DNA of 64,000 bases from Flavipsychrobacter sp. (GCA_021155965.1 JAJNBJ010000003.1:1-64000); one strand, 5' to 3'. Numbered from the stretch's first letter, positions 1-9,767 are shown. Notes: generated from the sequence alone by a model not told the origin. Translations and numbers: made by a program.

Positions 1-421
1 TCAAAGGTGTAAGCACCTTTCAGGACTAACAACAACACCTGTAAAGTAAAAACAGGATTATCTCACAAAGTGTAAAGCAATTTCAGGACGAGGCATTATG
101 GCTTATGACTTAAAAATATACCCAAAATGCCTTTTTTTATACCCTTTTATACCCATTTATACATGAAAAATAAAACACCTAACACTGCCCACAGCGCATT
201 TCACAGGCCCCGGATAAAATTATTACCTGCAAAACAGCATGTTCAAATTTATACCCTCTGCGGGCGCAATTTTAATGCTGCCACAAACCACCTGGCAACT
301 TCTTCTGGCAACAATAATATCTTCACCCGTATTGCTCTGAAAAGTTACCTAATTTCGCACTCCGCCAATTTGTCCTTTTCAGGGCTTTGGCAAAATAATT
401 GCACCATATAAAAACACTGCG
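1..421. other. Gene-free left edge carrying a dispersed repeat
   Basis: No gene is supported here. A 94-codon open frame at 127-411 lies across a repeat that recurs elsewhere in the window and has no recognisable protein features. A short hairpin (3-9 with 14-20) lacks a T-run. The phrase tttcaggac occurs twice (18-26 and 81-89). A weak promoter for grpE may lie at 369-401 (TTTG, 23 bp, TAATTG). Confidence 0.5.
131..263 (+). repeat. Dispersed TATACC element, copy A
   Basis: Tandem tatacccttttatacccat motifs are followed by a conserved tail (taaaacac, then cccacagc and catttcac). The same order of motifs is found at 47064-47200 and, inverted, at 30370-30478. The copies look homologous over roughly 70 bp or more. 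The palindromes are less complete here than in the other two copies. Confidence 0.7.
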
Positions 422-1039
422 ATGTTCAAAAAAAAGCGGGATATGACTGAAAAAAAATCACATAATAAAAAAACGAATAATGAAAGTGCGGACAACATGG
501 CACAAAATGATCAACTGGAAGAAGCTATATCGAATGAATTAAATACTGATGACAACCGCACCGGTGAGCCACTGCCTGAAAGCAATAATGAGGAAGCTGA
601 GAAACTTAGGGCCGAGCTTGATGAAATGAAGGATAAGCATATACGTCTGGTGGCAGAGTTCGATAACTTCCGCAGACGCAATGCAAAGGAACGTGTTGAG
701 CTGATACAGACCGCCGGAAAGGATATTGTCCAGTCGCTGCTGGTAGTTATGGACGATGTAGACCGTGCCGAAAAGCAGATAAACAACACCGATGATCTGA
801 CTTCAATAAAAGAAGGTATAAATCTGGTATTCAGCAAATTAAGAAACATTATGCAGCAGAAAGGACTGAAGGCAATGGAGGCAAAAGACGAAGTATTTAA
901 TCCCGATATGCATGAGGCGATAACTGAGATACCGGCCCCGAACCCGGATATGGTTGGTAAGGTAATAGACGTGGTGGAGCAGGGTTATTATTTGAATGAC
1001 AAGTTGATCAGGCATGCGAAGGTGGTAGTTGGGAAATAA
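422..1039 (+). CDS. grpE: Nucleotide exchange factor GrpE
   Basis: GrpE is the cytoplasmic co-chaperone that releases ADP from DnaK so the chaperone can cycle. The 205-residue product has a low-complexity, charged N-terminus (about 1-60), a long coiled-coil segment with the family phrase AEFDNFRRRNAKE at about 79-91, and the C-terminal beta domain ending in IRHAKVVVGK. The length is normal for Bacteroidota. The ATG at 422 is used; an in-frame ATG at 443 is an alternative that would remove seven residues. dnaJ follows 113 bp downstream on the same strand, the usual heat-shock pair, but dnaK is not in the window. Confidence 0.95.
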   Translation: MFKKKRDMTEKKSHNKKTNNESADNMAQNDQLEEAISNELNTDDNRTGEPLPESNNEEAEKLRAELDEMKDKHIRLVAEFDNFRRRNAKERVELIQTAGKDIVQSLLVVMDDVDRAEKQINNTDDLTSIKEGINLVFSKLRNIMQQKGLKAMEAKDEVFNPDMHEAITEIPAPNPDMVGKVIDVVEQGYYLNDKLIRHAKVVVGK

Positions 1040-1129
1040 AGTCTCTACCCCTCTGTTGGCTTAAAAGAGTATTTTTGAAAATATTATATTATTAACAACT
1101 CTAAGTTCTTAAGGAATTTATGGGTAAAG

Positions 1130-1141
1130 TCCCTTTAGGGA
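1130..1141. repeat. Short palindrome in the grpE-dnaJ spacer
   Basis: The palindrome tccctttaggga lies in the spacer just before dnaJ. It resembles the cccctaaagggg core of the inverted repeats at 50482-50621 and may be a relic of the same element family. Confidence 0.35.
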
Positions 1142-1152
1142 TTTAGGGTAAA

Positions 1153-2322
1153 ATGGCAAAAAGAGATTATTACGAAATACTTGGGGTAGGCAAAAGCTCA
1201 TCGGCAGATGAGATAAAAAAAGCGTATCGCAAAATAGCGATGCAGTACCACCCCGATAAAAACCCGGGGAATAAAGAGGCTGAAGAAAAGTTCAAGGAGG
1301 CTGCCGAGGCTTACGAGGTACTGAGCAGTCCGGATAAAAAAGCGCAATACGACCGCTTTGGCCATGCCGGTATGGGTGGCGCAGGTGGTTTTGGCGGCGC
1401 AGGTGCAGGCGGTATGAGGATGGAGGACATCTTCCAGAATTTCGGGGATATTTTCGGGAACGATATGTTTGGCGGGATGTTTGGTGGCGGTGGCGGCGGC
1501 CGCAGGCAAGGCAGCCGTGGTGCCAACCTGCGCATCAAATTGAAAATGGACTTCACCGAAATTGCCAACGGTGCCAACAAAAAAATAAAAGTAAAGAAAC
1601 ATGTTAGCTGCCAGCATTGCAACGGCAGTGGGGCAAAAGACCGGAATTCGATACAAACCTGTGGCACCTGTGGTGGATCAGGACAAGTGAGAAGGGTTAC
1701 TAATACCTTCCTGGGCCAGATGCAAACGGTTACCACCTGCCCTACCTGTAACGGTGAAGGCACATCAATAACTCAAAAATGCACTTACTGCAAGGGCGAA
1801 GGCCGTATGTATGGCGAAGAAACCCTGAGCCTGGATATACCACCGGGCGCGCAGGATGGCATGCAGCTGAGCATGAGTGGCAAGGGCAATGCCGGCGAAC
1901 GTGGCGGCCCTCCCGGAGACCTGTTATTATTGATAGAAGAAGAAAAACACGAATTCCTTATCCGCCACGATTTGGATGTCGTGTATCACCTGCACATTTC
2001 CTTCCCGGAAGCGGTGCTGGGTATGCAGGCAGAGGTACCAACCATTGACGGCAAAGCAAAGATCAAAATCCCGGCAGGTACCCAAAGCGGCAAAATATTC
2101 CGGCTGAAGGGGAAAGGTTTCCCTGCATTCCAGTCGAGCTATGAAAGGGGCGATGAACTGATAGAAGTGAATGTATGGTCGCCTCAACATCTCACGAGCG
2201 ATGAAAAGGACATGATGGAACGCTTGAAAAACTCACCTAACTTCAAGCCAGGGCCCGATGCTAAAAAGGAACGTGAAGAGCGCGGTTTTTTTGATAAGAT
2301 AAAGGATGTGTTTGGGGGGTAG
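1153..2322 (+). CDS. dnaJ: Chaperone protein DnaJ
   Basis: Type I Hsp40, which stimulates DnaK ATP hydrolysis and delivers unfolded clients. The 389 residues show the full architecture: a J domain with HPD at residues 33-35, a Gly/Phe-rich linker (about 73-120), four CxxCxGxG zinc-binding repeats ([32 protein letters not shown]) in the middle third, then the two client-binding beta domains. The ATG at 1153 gives the canonical [12 protein letters not shown] start. It probably shares a transcript with grpE. Nothing is missing or unusual. Confidence 0.97.
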   Translation: MAKRDYYEILGVGKSSSADEIKKAYRKIAMQYHPDKNPGNKEAEEKFKEAAEAYEVLSSPDKKAQYDRFGHAGMGGAGGFGGAGAGGMRMEDIFQNFGDIFGNDMFGGMFGGGGGGRRQGSRGANLRIKLKMDFTEIANGANKKIKVKKHVSCQHCNGSGAKDRNSIQTCGTCGGSGQVRRVTNTFLGQMQTVTTCPTCNGEGTSITQKCTYCKGEGRMYGEETLSLDIPPGAQDGMQLSMSGKGNAGERGGPPGDLLLLIEEEKHEFLIRHDLDVVYHLHISFPEAVLGMQAEVPTIDGKAKIKIPAGTQSGKIFRLKGKGFPAFQSSYERGDELIEVNVWSPQHLTSDEKDMMERLKNSPNFKPGPDAKKEREERGFFDKIKDVFGG

Positions 2323-2361
2323 ATATTCATAAAGTAGTTAAATTTACCACATCTACTATCC

Positions 2362-2395
2362 TTGCGGCAAAACCAAAAGGTTTTTAATAAGTTTG
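2362..2395 (+). promoter_or_regulatory. Bacteroidota-type promoter of the TPR lipoprotein gene
   Basis: TAAGTTTG at 2388-2395 matches the Bacteroidota -7 consensus TAnnTTTG. A TTG at 2362-2364 lies 23 bp upstream as a -33 candidate. The ATG at 2400 is only four bases after the -7 box, so the transcript would be leaderless or nearly so. Confidence 0.45.
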
Positions 2396-2399
2396 CAAC

Positions 2400-3431
2400 A
2401 TGAAGAAGACCTGGATAAGCTACCTCCCCCTTATATTAGGGATGATGCTTATTATTGCCTGCAACAACGGGAAAGAAAATACGACGGCTACTGATACGGA
2501 TCCTATACTTACCAGCAACCCTAACCTGAAAAGTATAACTGAAGATATACAAAGATCGCCGGAGGATGCGGCATTGTATTTTCAGCGTGGCAATATCCTT
2601 TACCGTTTGCAGTATGACTCACTGGCACTGAAAGATTTTAAAAAAGCTGCTGCTTTAGATACCACCAAAGCCGAATATTACAGCGCCGTCGGCGACCTTT
2701 TGTTTGAAAATAAAGACATTACCGGCTCCCTGGAGTGGTTAAAAAAGGCCATAGCCAAAAACCCTGAAGACCAAAAAGCCCATCTGAAAATGGCAAAAAT
2801 GTTCCTGTACATGCAGGATTATGCAAAGGCGTTTGGAGAAATAAATATAGTGCTGCGAAAAGATGTATATAACTCTGAAGCTTACTTCCTGAAAGGGATG
2901 GTGTACAAGGATATGAAAGATACTGCCAAGGCCATTTCCAGCTTTCAAACAGCAGTACAGGTATTGCCAGACAGCCGTGAAGCTATTATACAACTGGGGC
3001 TGTTATACAGTGCTAAAAAAGACCCTATAGCCCTTAAATACCTGGACAATGCCTTTAAAGCAGATAGCACAGATGTTTTCCCCATATTTGCGAAAGGCGT
3101 TTATCACCAGGCGAATAAAAACTTTGTTGCAGCTAAGGAAGCCTACAAAGAATGTATTCTAAGAAATAACCAATACACAGATGCATTCTTTAATTTAGGC
3201 TTTATTTATATGCAGCAGGATTCGGTACAAAAGGCATGGCGGCAGTTTGATATGGCTGTGAAAACAGACCCCACAAACCCTTCTGCTTATTATAACCGTG
3301 GAGTGTGCAGTGAGGCCTTGGACAGCCTGAAAAATGCATTTGCAGATTACCAGCAGGCACTTCAATTGGACCCACAATATGCTAGTCCAAAAGAAGCATT
3401 GAAAAGTTTACAAGCAAGAATAAAATCATAA
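2400..3431 (+). CDS. Tetratricopeptide-repeat lipoprotein
   Basis: The product is 343 residues and probably a periplasm-facing lipoprotein. The N-terminus is a signal peptide with a lipobox ending at Cys21 (LIIAC). The rest is a continuous run of about eight TPR units of 34 residues, with recognisable phrases such as DAALYFQRGNILY, AEYYSAVGDLLFE and PSAYYNRGVCSEAL. TPR solenoids bind other proteins, but nothing identifies the partner. rpe starts 19 bp after its stop, so the two may be co-transcribed, although a functional link is not obvious. Confidence 0.8.
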   Translation: MKKTWISYLPLILGMMLIIACNNGKENTTATDTDPILTSNPNLKSITEDIQRSPEDAALYFQRGNILYRLQYDSLALKDFKKAAALDTTKAEYYSAVGDLLFENKDITGSLEWLKKAIAKNPEDQKAHLKMAKMFLYMQDYAKAFGEINIVLRKDVYNSEAYFLKGMVYKDMKDTAKAISSFQTAVQVLPDSREAIIQLGLLYSAKKDPIALKYLDNAFKADSTDVFPIFAKGVYHQANKNFVAAKEAYKECILRNNQYTDAFFNLGFIYMQQDSVQKAWRQFDMAVKTDPTNPSAYYNRGVCSEALDSLKNAFADYQQALQLDPQYASPKEALKSLQARIKS

Positions 3432-3450
3432 CCAGTAATCCAGGTATAGT

Positions 3451-4104
3451 ATGCCAATAATCGCTCCATCAATGTTATCTGCCGACTTCCTGAAGTTGGG
3501 TGAAGAAATAGACATGATCAATAACAGTGAGGCCGACTGGTTTCACCTGGATGTGATGGATGGGCGGTTCGTACCCAATATCAGTTATGGCATGCCTATC
3601 ATCAGCCAGATGAAGAAACGGGCAAAAAAGACCTTCGACGTACACCTGATGGTTGTCGAGCCGGAGCGCTACCTGGAGGAATTTAAAAAAGCAGGTGCGG
3701 ATTACCTGACGGTACACTACGAAACTGGTTTTCACCTGCACCGCACATTGACTTCTATAAAGGCGTTAGGCATGAAAGCCGGCCTCTCTATTAACCCTCA
3801 CACACCGGTGGATATGGTTAAGGATATAATCCATGAAATAGACCTGCTGCTGATAATGAGTATAAACCCGGGATTTGGCGGGCAGAAGTTCCTCCCCCTC
3901 ACTTACAATAAGATAAGACAGGCAAAGGAAATGATCGTAAAAGCAAGGGCAAGCACCCTGATAGAAATAGATGGCGGCGTGACGCTGGAGAATGCCGCCG
4001 ATATTGTAGCTGCAGGAACTGATGTGCTTGTAGCAGGCAATACTGTATTTTCATCGCCCGACCCTCTGGGTACTATTAAAAAACTGAAGCAAATCGGAAA
4101 ATAA
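3451..4104 (+). CDS. rpe: Ribulose-phosphate 3-epimerase
   Basis: Interconverts D-ribulose 5-phosphate and D-xylulose 5-phosphate in the non-oxidative pentose phosphate pathway (cytoplasm). The 217-residue TIM barrel begins with the family signature IAPSMLSADF at residues 4-13. It has the catalytic and metal-binding LDVMDGRFVPN (about 32-42), the DVHLMV strand, the SINPGFGGQKF phosphate loop, and the EIDGGV strand carrying the second catalytic Asp. It is full length. The TonB receptor gene follows after about 30 bp. Confidence 0.97.
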   Translation: MPIIAPSMLSADFLKLGEEIDMINNSEADWFHLDVMDGRFVPNISYGMPIISQMKKRAKKTFDVHLMVVEPERYLEEFKKAGADYLTVHYETGFHLHRTLTSIKALGMKAGLSINPHTPVDMVKDIIHEIDLLLIMSINPGFGGQKFLPLTYNKIRQAKEMIVKARASTLIEIDGGVTLENAADIVAAGTDVLVAGNTVFSSPDPLGTIKKLKQIGK

Positions 4105-4133
4105 AGTTACTTTCATTGCGTTTAATAGCGGAT

Positions 4134-6560
4134 ATGCTTCAGAAGCGGGTATTATTATCAATTACATTTATTATTTTATTTAGTTGTGCGTATGCGCAAA
4201 AGGCAGTTATTACAGGTATCATCCGCGACGAAAAGAGTAAAGCATTGGACCTTGCTGTAATAGCCGATGAAGTGACCGGGTTGGGAACTAATACCAATTC
4301 GAAAGGGTTTTATATGCTGGAACTGCAACCCGAAAAGAATATTTCCATCATATTTGGCTATGCCGGCTACGAAACACAACGAAAAAGGATACATCTGAAG
4401 GCCGGTGAAACGCGCACAATAGATATTACACTTAAAATAAGCACCAATGTATTACCGGAATTCATTAAAAAAAGTGAGCAAAAGCGTGAAGAGGCAGGTA
4501 GTGTATACTTAAATGTTGACAAGGTAAAGTATATGCCCAGCACAATAGGTGGTATAGAAGGCATGATAAAGTTGGCAGTTGGCTCGCAAAACGAACTGAC
4601 AGCCCAATACAGTGTGCGCGGTGGCAGCTACGATGAGAACCTGGTGTATGTGAATGATTTTGAGATATACCGCCCGTTCCTGGTGCGCTCTGGTCAGCAG
4701 GAAGGATTGAGCTTTGTTAACACGGACCTTGTTTCGAATGTAAACTTTTCTGTGGGTGGTTTCCAGTCAAAGTATGGCGATAAGATGAGTAGTGTGCTTG
4801 ATGTATCTTACAAACGCCCTACGCAATTTGCAGGCTCTGCCAGCATGAGCCTGCTTGGCGTAGGCATGCACCTTGAAGGGGCATCGAAAAACCAAAGGCT
4901 GACCTACCTTATTGGCGCACGGCAAAAAAGCAACCAATACCTTTTGCAGTCGCAACCCACCAAGGGAATCTATAACCCTTCTTTTACCGACCTGCAAGCA
5001 CTTGTGAACTACAGGCTGGGCGACAACTGGGAGATAGAAGCTATTGGCAACTATGCGCGCAACAGGTTTGTTTTCTACCCGGAAAGAATGGTATCCAGTT
5101 TTGGCGCGCTGAACCAGGCATATCAGCTGGATGCCTTTTATGTGGGCAGTGAATTTGACCAGTTCGACTCACGTTTTGGCGGCATGTCAGTTGCTTATCA
5201 TCCAGAGCAGTCGAAGCTGAAACTAAAATTCCTGGCATCTGCTTTTCAAACCAATGAATTTGAAACGTTTGATATAGATGGCGCATACCTTTTCGGTGAG
5301 TTGCAGACAGACCAGAGCAAAAAAGATTTCGGACAGATAAAAACATACCTTGGCGCAGGAGAGATACACGATTATGCCCGCAACTATTTGAATGTAAGCG
5401 TAAGCAATGCAGGGTTTAATGGTTCATACGATGCAAAGAGAAACTTTATACAGTTTGGCGTGAACGGTACTTATACCAATATCAGCGACAACCTGCACCA
5501 GTGGCAACGCAGAGATTCAGCAAGGTTTACACAGCCTTATGACACAAGCGCCATAAGATTTGTTTATTATTTCAATTCATCACAGGATTTTAATTATTCG
5601 CGCCTGAGTGGTTATATACAAGATAACATAAGGTTTGATTCGGCTAATATGTTTACCGCAACTGCCGGTGTCCGTTTCAACTATAGCTTCCTTAACAATG
5701 AACTGTTAATAAGCCCGAGGCTGCAACTGGCCTATAAGCCGCGCGGAGAAAAAGACATAGTAATAAAGGCATCGACCGGCTACTACAACCAGCCACCCTT
5801 CTACCGCGAAATGCGCGATCTGCAGGGGAATGTGAACCTGCAACTGCAGGCACAGAAATCCTACCAGGCGGTATTGGGCACAGATTATAACTTCACCATG
5901 TATAAAAGGCCGTTCAAAGTCACGGGTGAGGTTTATTATAAAGACCTGTGGGACCTTGACCCGTATTTTTATGATAATGTGCGGATACGCTATACCGGCA
6001 AAAACAACGCCGTTGGCAGGATATATGGCGGCGAAGTGCGCCTGTATGGTGACCTTGTGAAAGATGCTACATCATGGATAAGCATAGGCCTGCTGAAGGC
6101 AGAACAGAAGATCACAGACAGTACATCTATAGCGGGATATTCGAATTACTTTCCCTTACCTTCGGATCAGCGGTTCATGCTGGGCATGTATTTCGAAGAC
6201 TATCTGCCCAGGCATAAGAATTATAAAGTGCATATCAACCTTATCTATTCAGGCGGATTGCCGGTTGGCCCGCCCAATGGGCATTTGTACCAGAACACAT
6301 TGCGCATACCCGATTACAAGCGTGTGGACATTGGCTTCTCTGCATTGCTGCTCGATGCCACACGCAAGCATCACCCTGCACACAGCCTGTTCAATAATTT
6401 GAAAAGCATATGGGCAAGCCTGGAAGTTTTCAACCTGCTGAGCATACAAAATACTATCTCTTACTCGTGGATACAGGACTGGAGCACCAACCTGAATTAT
6501 GCGGTGCCCAACCGGCTCACATCGCGCCTGCTGAACGTAAAAGTGCTGGTAAATTTTTAA
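4134..6560 (+). CDS. TonB-dependent outer-membrane receptor with carboxypeptidase-like N-terminal domain
   Basis: Predicted outer-membrane active transporter of about 808 residues; the substrate cannot be read from sequence. After a signal peptide ending SCAYAQ comes a carboxypeptidase-regulatory-like beta sandwich (ITGIIRDEKSKALDLAV), then a plug (GGIEGMIKLAVGSQNELTAQYSVRGGSYDENLVYVND) and a long C-terminal barrel ending in a hydrophobic strand with terminal Phe (VLVNF). The ATG at 4134 is preferred over an in-frame TTG at 4116 because it starts directly at a typical signal peptide. There is no SusD partner beside it, so this is an orphan receptor rather than a polysaccharide utilisation locus. 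Confidence 0.85.
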   Translation: MLQKRVLLSITFIILFSCAYAQKAVITGIIRDEKSKALDLAVIADEVTGLGTNTNSKGFYMLELQPEKNISIIFGYAGYETQRKRIHLKAGETRTIDITLKISTNVLPEFIKKSEQKREEAGSVYLNVDKVKYMPSTIGGIEGMIKLAVGSQNELTAQYSVRGGSYDENLVYVNDFEIYRPFLVRSGQQEGLSFVNTDLVSNVNFSVGGFQSKYGDKMSSVLDVSYKRPTQFAGSASMSLLGVGMHLEGASKNQRLTYLIGARQKSNQYLLQSQPTKGIYNPSFTDLQALVNYRLGDNWEIEAIGNYARNRFVFYPERMVSSFGALNQAYQLDAFYVGSEFDQFDSRFGGMSVAYHPEQSKLKLKFLASAFQTNEFETFDIDGAYLFGELQTDQSKKDFGQIKTYLGAGEIHDYARNYLNVSVSNAGFNGSYDAKRNFIQFGVNGTYTNISDNLHQWQRRDSARFTQPYDTSAIRFVYYFNSSQDFNYSRLSGYIQDNIRFDSANMFTATAGVRFNYSFLNNELLISPRLQLAYKPRGEKDIVIKASTGYYNQPPFYREMRDLQGNVNLQLQAQKSYQAVLGTDYNFTMYKRPFKVTGEVYYKDLWDLDPYFYDNVRIRYTGKNNAVGRIYGGEVRLYGDLVKDATSWISIGLLKAEQKITDSTSIAGYSNYFPLPSDQRFMLGMYFEDYLPRHKNYKVHINLIYSGGLPVGPPNGHLYQNTLRIPDYKRVDIGFSALLLDATRKHHPAHSLFNNLKSIWASLEVFNLLSIQNTISYSWIQDWSTNLNYAVPNRLTSRLLNVKVLVNF

Positions 6561-6638
6561 ATAAATATTGTTTATATCTTTTAAAACACTTGCCAGTCAA
6601 AGCATTTAGCAGTGTGGGTAACTATGTCAGAAAAATAT

Positions 6639-6668
6639 TTTGTAGAAAACGGTATATCGTTATCTTTG
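6639..6668 (+). promoter_or_regulatory. Promoter of tRNA-Lys
   Basis: TTTG at 6639-6642 and TATCTTTG at 6661-6668 are separated by 18 bp, a close match to the Bacteroidota -33/-7 promoter. The tRNA begins 66 bp after the -7 box. Confidence 0.65.
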
Positions 6669-6734
6669 CACACCCAAAGCCGTAAAAGCATAGGGTAAAA
6701 TGAACATCCGAACCATGTTCATTTTAATAAAGAG

Positions 6735-6807
6735 GATCTCGTAGCTCAGTTGGTAGAGCAATACACTTTTAATGTATGGGTCTTGGGTTCGAGTCCCAAC
6801 GGGATCA
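6735..6807 (+). tRNA. tRNA-Lys (anticodon TTT)
   Basis: A complete cloverleaf of 73 nt. The acceptor stem gatctcg (6735-6741) pairs with cgggatc (6800-6806) including one G-T pair. There is a D arm gctc/gagc, an anticodon stem ataca/tgtat with loop cttttaa (anticodon TTT at 6768-6770), and a T arm ttggg/cccaa with ttcgagt. The discriminator is A at 6807. CCA is not encoded. Confidence 0.96.
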
Positions 6808-6813
6808 CTTGAG

Positions 6814-6848
6814 AGGGGTTACAGCAATGTAGCCCCTTACTTATTTTT
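6814..6848 (+). terminator. Terminator after tRNA-Lys
   Basis: The stem ggggttaca (6815-6823) pairs with tgtagcccc (6828-6836), with one G-T pair, around a gcaa loop, and is extended by an A-T pair. A T-rich tract (ttacttattttta) follows. Confidence 0.7.
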
Positions 6849-6966
6849 ACACAGATCTACTCGAGTTGTTTGCCATAAATACTACAATAACAATTAAGGG
6901 ATAGAAATTGTTTATTGTAATCGACAATTTGAGGCCGTTCATAGAATGAAGCTCAATTCATGCACA

Positions 6967-7605
6967 CTATTGTATATACCCAAGCTGTATCCCTTTTTTT
7001 ACAAGAGCGCCCTCATTTTTTACGCCTAGCTTGGTGATCAAACAAAGTCGATAATAATCTACAGTACGCTTGCTTACAAAGAGTTTTTCTGCGATCTCCT
7101 GGCTGGTCAGATCCATCGACAAGTATCTCAACACTTCTATTTCACGGTCTGAAAGTACCGGGTTGGCAGAAACCTGTTTTTTTGCCTGGATAGTATCCCT
7201 TATCACTTTTTCACTGAGTACAGCCTCCAGGTATTGCTGCCCTGCATGGACAGTACGAATAGCATCGAGCAAAATACTTTCTGTTGTTGTTTTTAAAATA
7301 TAGCCATGCACACCCTTTCTCAGCATATTTTTTATGTAGTAAACATTGTCTTCGTTAGTAAGTGCGAGCATTTTGATGTTCGGATATTTTAGGCTGATGA
7401 TCTCAGCCAGTTCATCGCCTGTCTGACCGGGCATATGGATGTCAAGCAAAACAACATCAACCATTGTGTTTACCAGGCCTTTTAGTAATTCTTTACCATT
7501 CAGGTAGCTGCCGGCAAGCTCAAAGTCCCGGCTACCGGAGAGTATCTGTTGCAGGCCTTTTATTACCAGGGGATGATCATCTGCTATCGCTACTTTTACT
7601 TTCAT
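6967..7605 (-). CDS. NarL/FixJ-family response regulator
   Basis: DNA-binding response regulator of 212 residues. The receiver domain (1-120) has the acidic pair ADD at 8-10, phosphoacceptor Asp55 in LLDIHMPG, the switch Thr in ALTNED and Lys in YILKTTT. The C-terminal LuxR helix-turn-helix spans about 150-205 (LSDREIEVLRYLSM, QEIAEKLFVSKRTVDYYR). It lies 15 bp downstream of the kinase at 7621-9639 in the same direction, so the two are an operon and almost certainly a cognate pair. Target genes are unknown. Confidence 0.93.
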   Translation of the reverse strand: MKVKVAIADDHPLVIKGLQQILSGSRDFELAGSYLNGKELLKGLVNTMVDVVLLDIHMPGQTGDELAEIISLKYPNIKMLALTNEDNVYYIKNMLRKGVHGYILKTTTESILLDAIRTVHAGQQYLEAVLSEKVIRDTIQAKKQVSANPVLSDREIEVLRYLSMDLTSQEIAEKLFVSKRTVDYYRLCLITKLGVKNEGALVKKGIQLGYIQ

Positions 7606-7620
7606 GGTGTTGTGTTAATA

Positions 7621-9639
7621 TCAGATAATATGGGTTAAGTTACTTAGAAGTACTGCTGCCCGATCGCTACTTTGTTTTTCCTCTTCTGCTGTGCCAGGTT
7701 TATGCATCTTAAACTCAATAAAAACCGAGGTTCCTTTACCCGGGTTCGATTCTATCGTAAATAGCCCATCAAAACTGCTCACTCTTGTCTGGGTATTATA
7801 CAGTCCCTGGCCGGGCTTCATTTCTTTTTTGTCAAATCCTTTACCATCATCCTCCACACATACGATCAGCACTTCTTCATTACGCATCAATTGTACTAAA
7901 GCCCGCTTGGCATGCGCATGTTGTATCACATTCTTTACCAGCTCCTGCACAATACGGTAGAGGTTCAGTTTGCAGTCCTGGGAGAGGTCGTCAAATGATC
8001 CGTAATACTGAAAACTAATTTGAAGAGCACCGTTTACCCGCACACTATTGCAATAAGCACGTATAGCTTCGGGCAGGCTTTGCTTTACTAATACTTCCGG
8101 CATCAGGTTATGCGCTGTTTTCCGGATCTCGTCGCCCATCTCATTCAAAATCCCCATCGCTTCAGCATATCCTGCTGTTGTGGTAACGTCAGGCCTGTCG
8201 GTACTCATGGAGCTGAACCGCATCATTGCCGCACTGAGCATACCGCCAATACCATCATGCAATTCTCTCGCTATACGCCTGCGTTCATCGTCCCCTCCCT
8301 GAATAGCTGCTTTCAATACGCTTATTTTATTTTCCTTCTCCAATGCTCTTTTCTTATTAAGCATATGAAAGTAAGCCCAAATAGATAGCAGCAGTAATAA
8401 TAAAGTGCCGCCTCCTATCATCAGTATCCACATATTCTTATGGGCCATTTCGGTATTTTTCCTGGCAATGAGCAACTTACTGTCTGCAATTTCTTTATCT
8501 TTTTTTGCAGTCTGGTGCTTTACATCTATAAGGTATATGGCCTTTGTTCTTTCTGCACTTTCAAATGAATCTTTTAACGCGATAACGCTGTCCATGCAAT
8601 CCAACGCCTTTGTATATTGCGCTGTTGCTTTATACACAGCTGCTAAAGTATTGTAGCCACTGATCATATTGCCCTTTAGGTTGCTGGCAAATGCTTCATT
8701 CAGCGTTGCTATAAGTAGAGTTTCAGCCTGGTCGTATTTCCTAAGCCTGTACCATACTTCCCCAAGAAGAAATGAAGATTCTATCCAATTAGATTTGAGC
8801 TTGTTCTTAGAAAGATCTACTGCTGACTGCAAATAGTCTTCGGCCTTCGAGTATTCTCCTGATTCAATAAAGGTTTTCCCAATGCCTTTAAGAGCGGCTG
8901 CCTTTATATCCGGCCTGTTAGCCCGCTCCCCCATATCATATACCCTGTTATATAATATTCGGGCACTGTCAAGCTTGTGTACGCTTGTGTAATATATTCC
9001 TTTATTTAAAAGGATAAGGCCAAGATAACCTTCAATGTGATTATTGTAAGCAATTTCCTCACCCAGGTTGTAATAATACAGGGCTTTTTCATTTTGATGT
9101 AACTGGAAAAATATCTCACCAAGATCATTGCAGATATTTACACTTCCCGGATCATTAAACCCTAGTTTCACATAACATTCATAGGCTATTTTGTAATTTT
9201 CGGAAGCGGCTACATAATCTCCCATATCAACATAGATCCAGCCAATGTGCTGATAATAGTTTGCCCTTACCTGCAATGATTCAGCAGAATGATATGGGTA
9301 TGCCTGGTCCATACAAGCCAATGCCTGGGCATGATCGCCTTTAAGCATGTAGTATTCAGCCATCTTCACCAATATATCCCCTGTCAACCAGTTGTCTTTA
9401 CAAGCTTCAGCGTCCGGCAACAGGTTTTTTAATATTAATATCGCATTATCCGGATCCGGGTGATCTCTGACAGCAAAATAATGTTTGCGCAATTCAGCTG
9501 TGTCTGTCCAGACCTTTTTTGGTGGGGCAGATAGCGCCTCGTAATGGACACTGGCAAGTAAAAACAATCCGCAGGTCAACAACCGCCATATGGCGCGAAA
9601 AAATGAAAGAAGATCAGACATAGGTATATCTATTGCCAT
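7621..9639 (-). CDS. TPR-containing NarX-type sensor histidine kinase
   Basis: A membrane sensor kinase of 672 residues. It has an N-terminal signal or anchor segment (about 12-35), a sensory array of TPR units (about 80-370) predicted to be extracytoplasmic, one membrane span (about 398-420), and a linker helix. A HisKA_3 dimerisation domain with phosphoacceptor His461 in RELHDGIGG follows. The HATPase domain has LVKNVIQHA (N box) and DDGKGF plus GQGLYN (G boxes). This class normally pairs with LuxR-type regulators, and one is encoded immediately downstream. An in-frame ATG 18 bp in (9621) is an alternative start. The signal sensed is unknown. Confidence 0.92.
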   Translation of the reverse strand: MAIDIPMSDLLSFFRAIWRLLTCGLFLLASVHYEALSAPPKKVWTDTAELRKHYFAVRDHPDPDNAILILKNLLPDAEACKDNWLTGDILVKMAEYYMLKGDHAQALACMDQAYPYHSAESLQVRANYYQHIGWIYVDMGDYVAASENYKIAYECYVKLGFNDPGSVNICNDLGEIFFQLHQNEKALYYYNLGEEIAYNNHIEGYLGLILLNKGIYYTSVHKLDSARILYNRVYDMGERANRPDIKAAALKGIGKTFIESGEYSKAEDYLQSAVDLSKNKLKSNWIESSFLLGEVWYRLRKYDQAETLLIATLNEAFASNLKGNMISGYNTLAAVYKATAQYTKALDCMDSVIALKDSFESAERTKAIYLIDVKHQTAKKDKEIADSKLLIARKNTEMAHKNMWILMIGGGTLLLLLLSIWAYFHMLNKKRALEKENKISVLKAAIQGGDDERRRIARELHDGIGGMLSAAMMRFSSMSTDRPDVTTTAGYAEAMGILNEMGDEIRKTAHNLMPEVLVKQSLPEAIRAYCNSVRVNGALQISFQYYGSFDDLSQDCKLNLYRIVQELVKNVIQHAHAKRALVQLMRNEEVLIVCVEDDGKGFDKKEMKPGQGLYNTQTRVSSFDGLFTIESNPGKGTSVFIEFKMHKPGTAEEEKQSSDRAAVLLSNLTHII

Positions 9640-9663
9640 GTAAATTAATCATTAGGCAGCAAC

Positions 9664-9685
9664 CAAAACTAGTATTTATACTAAA
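9664..9685 (-). promoter_or_regulatory. Kinase promoter overlapped by a palindromic repeat (copy 1)
   Basis: On the minus strand TAGTTTTG (9671-9664) matches TAnnTTTG and lies about 25 bp before the kinase ATG at 9639. It overlaps a 21-bp sequence (9665-9685) containing the palindrome tagtat-tt-atacta. The same 21 bp recur at 9837-9857. The placement suggests an operator. Confidence 0.5.
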
Positions 9686-9733
9686 TCAAGCTAGTATTAG
9701 TAAACAGGTGATAGATCCTTCCGTATAAAGAGT

Positions 9734-9767
9734 AAGGGGTTTCATTGATTTGAAACCCCTTATTTTC
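9734..9767. terminator. Terminator-like hairpin between two divergent operons
   Basis: An 11-bp perfect stem (aaggggtttca at 9734-9744 with tgaaacccctt at 9751-9761) has a 6-nt loop and is followed on the plus strand by ttattttcatt. The neighbouring genes diverge and neither needs a terminator here. The hairpin may end a short unannotated transcript or be a structured regulatory element. Confidence 0.5.

Noticed and set aside
127-411. 94-residue open frame before grpE
   Set aside because: It lies across a dispersed repeat that recurs at 30370 and 47064 and has no protein-like features.
4134-6560. Polysaccharide utilisation locus
   Set aside because: There is no SusD-like partner, glycoside hydrolase or SusR next to the receptor.
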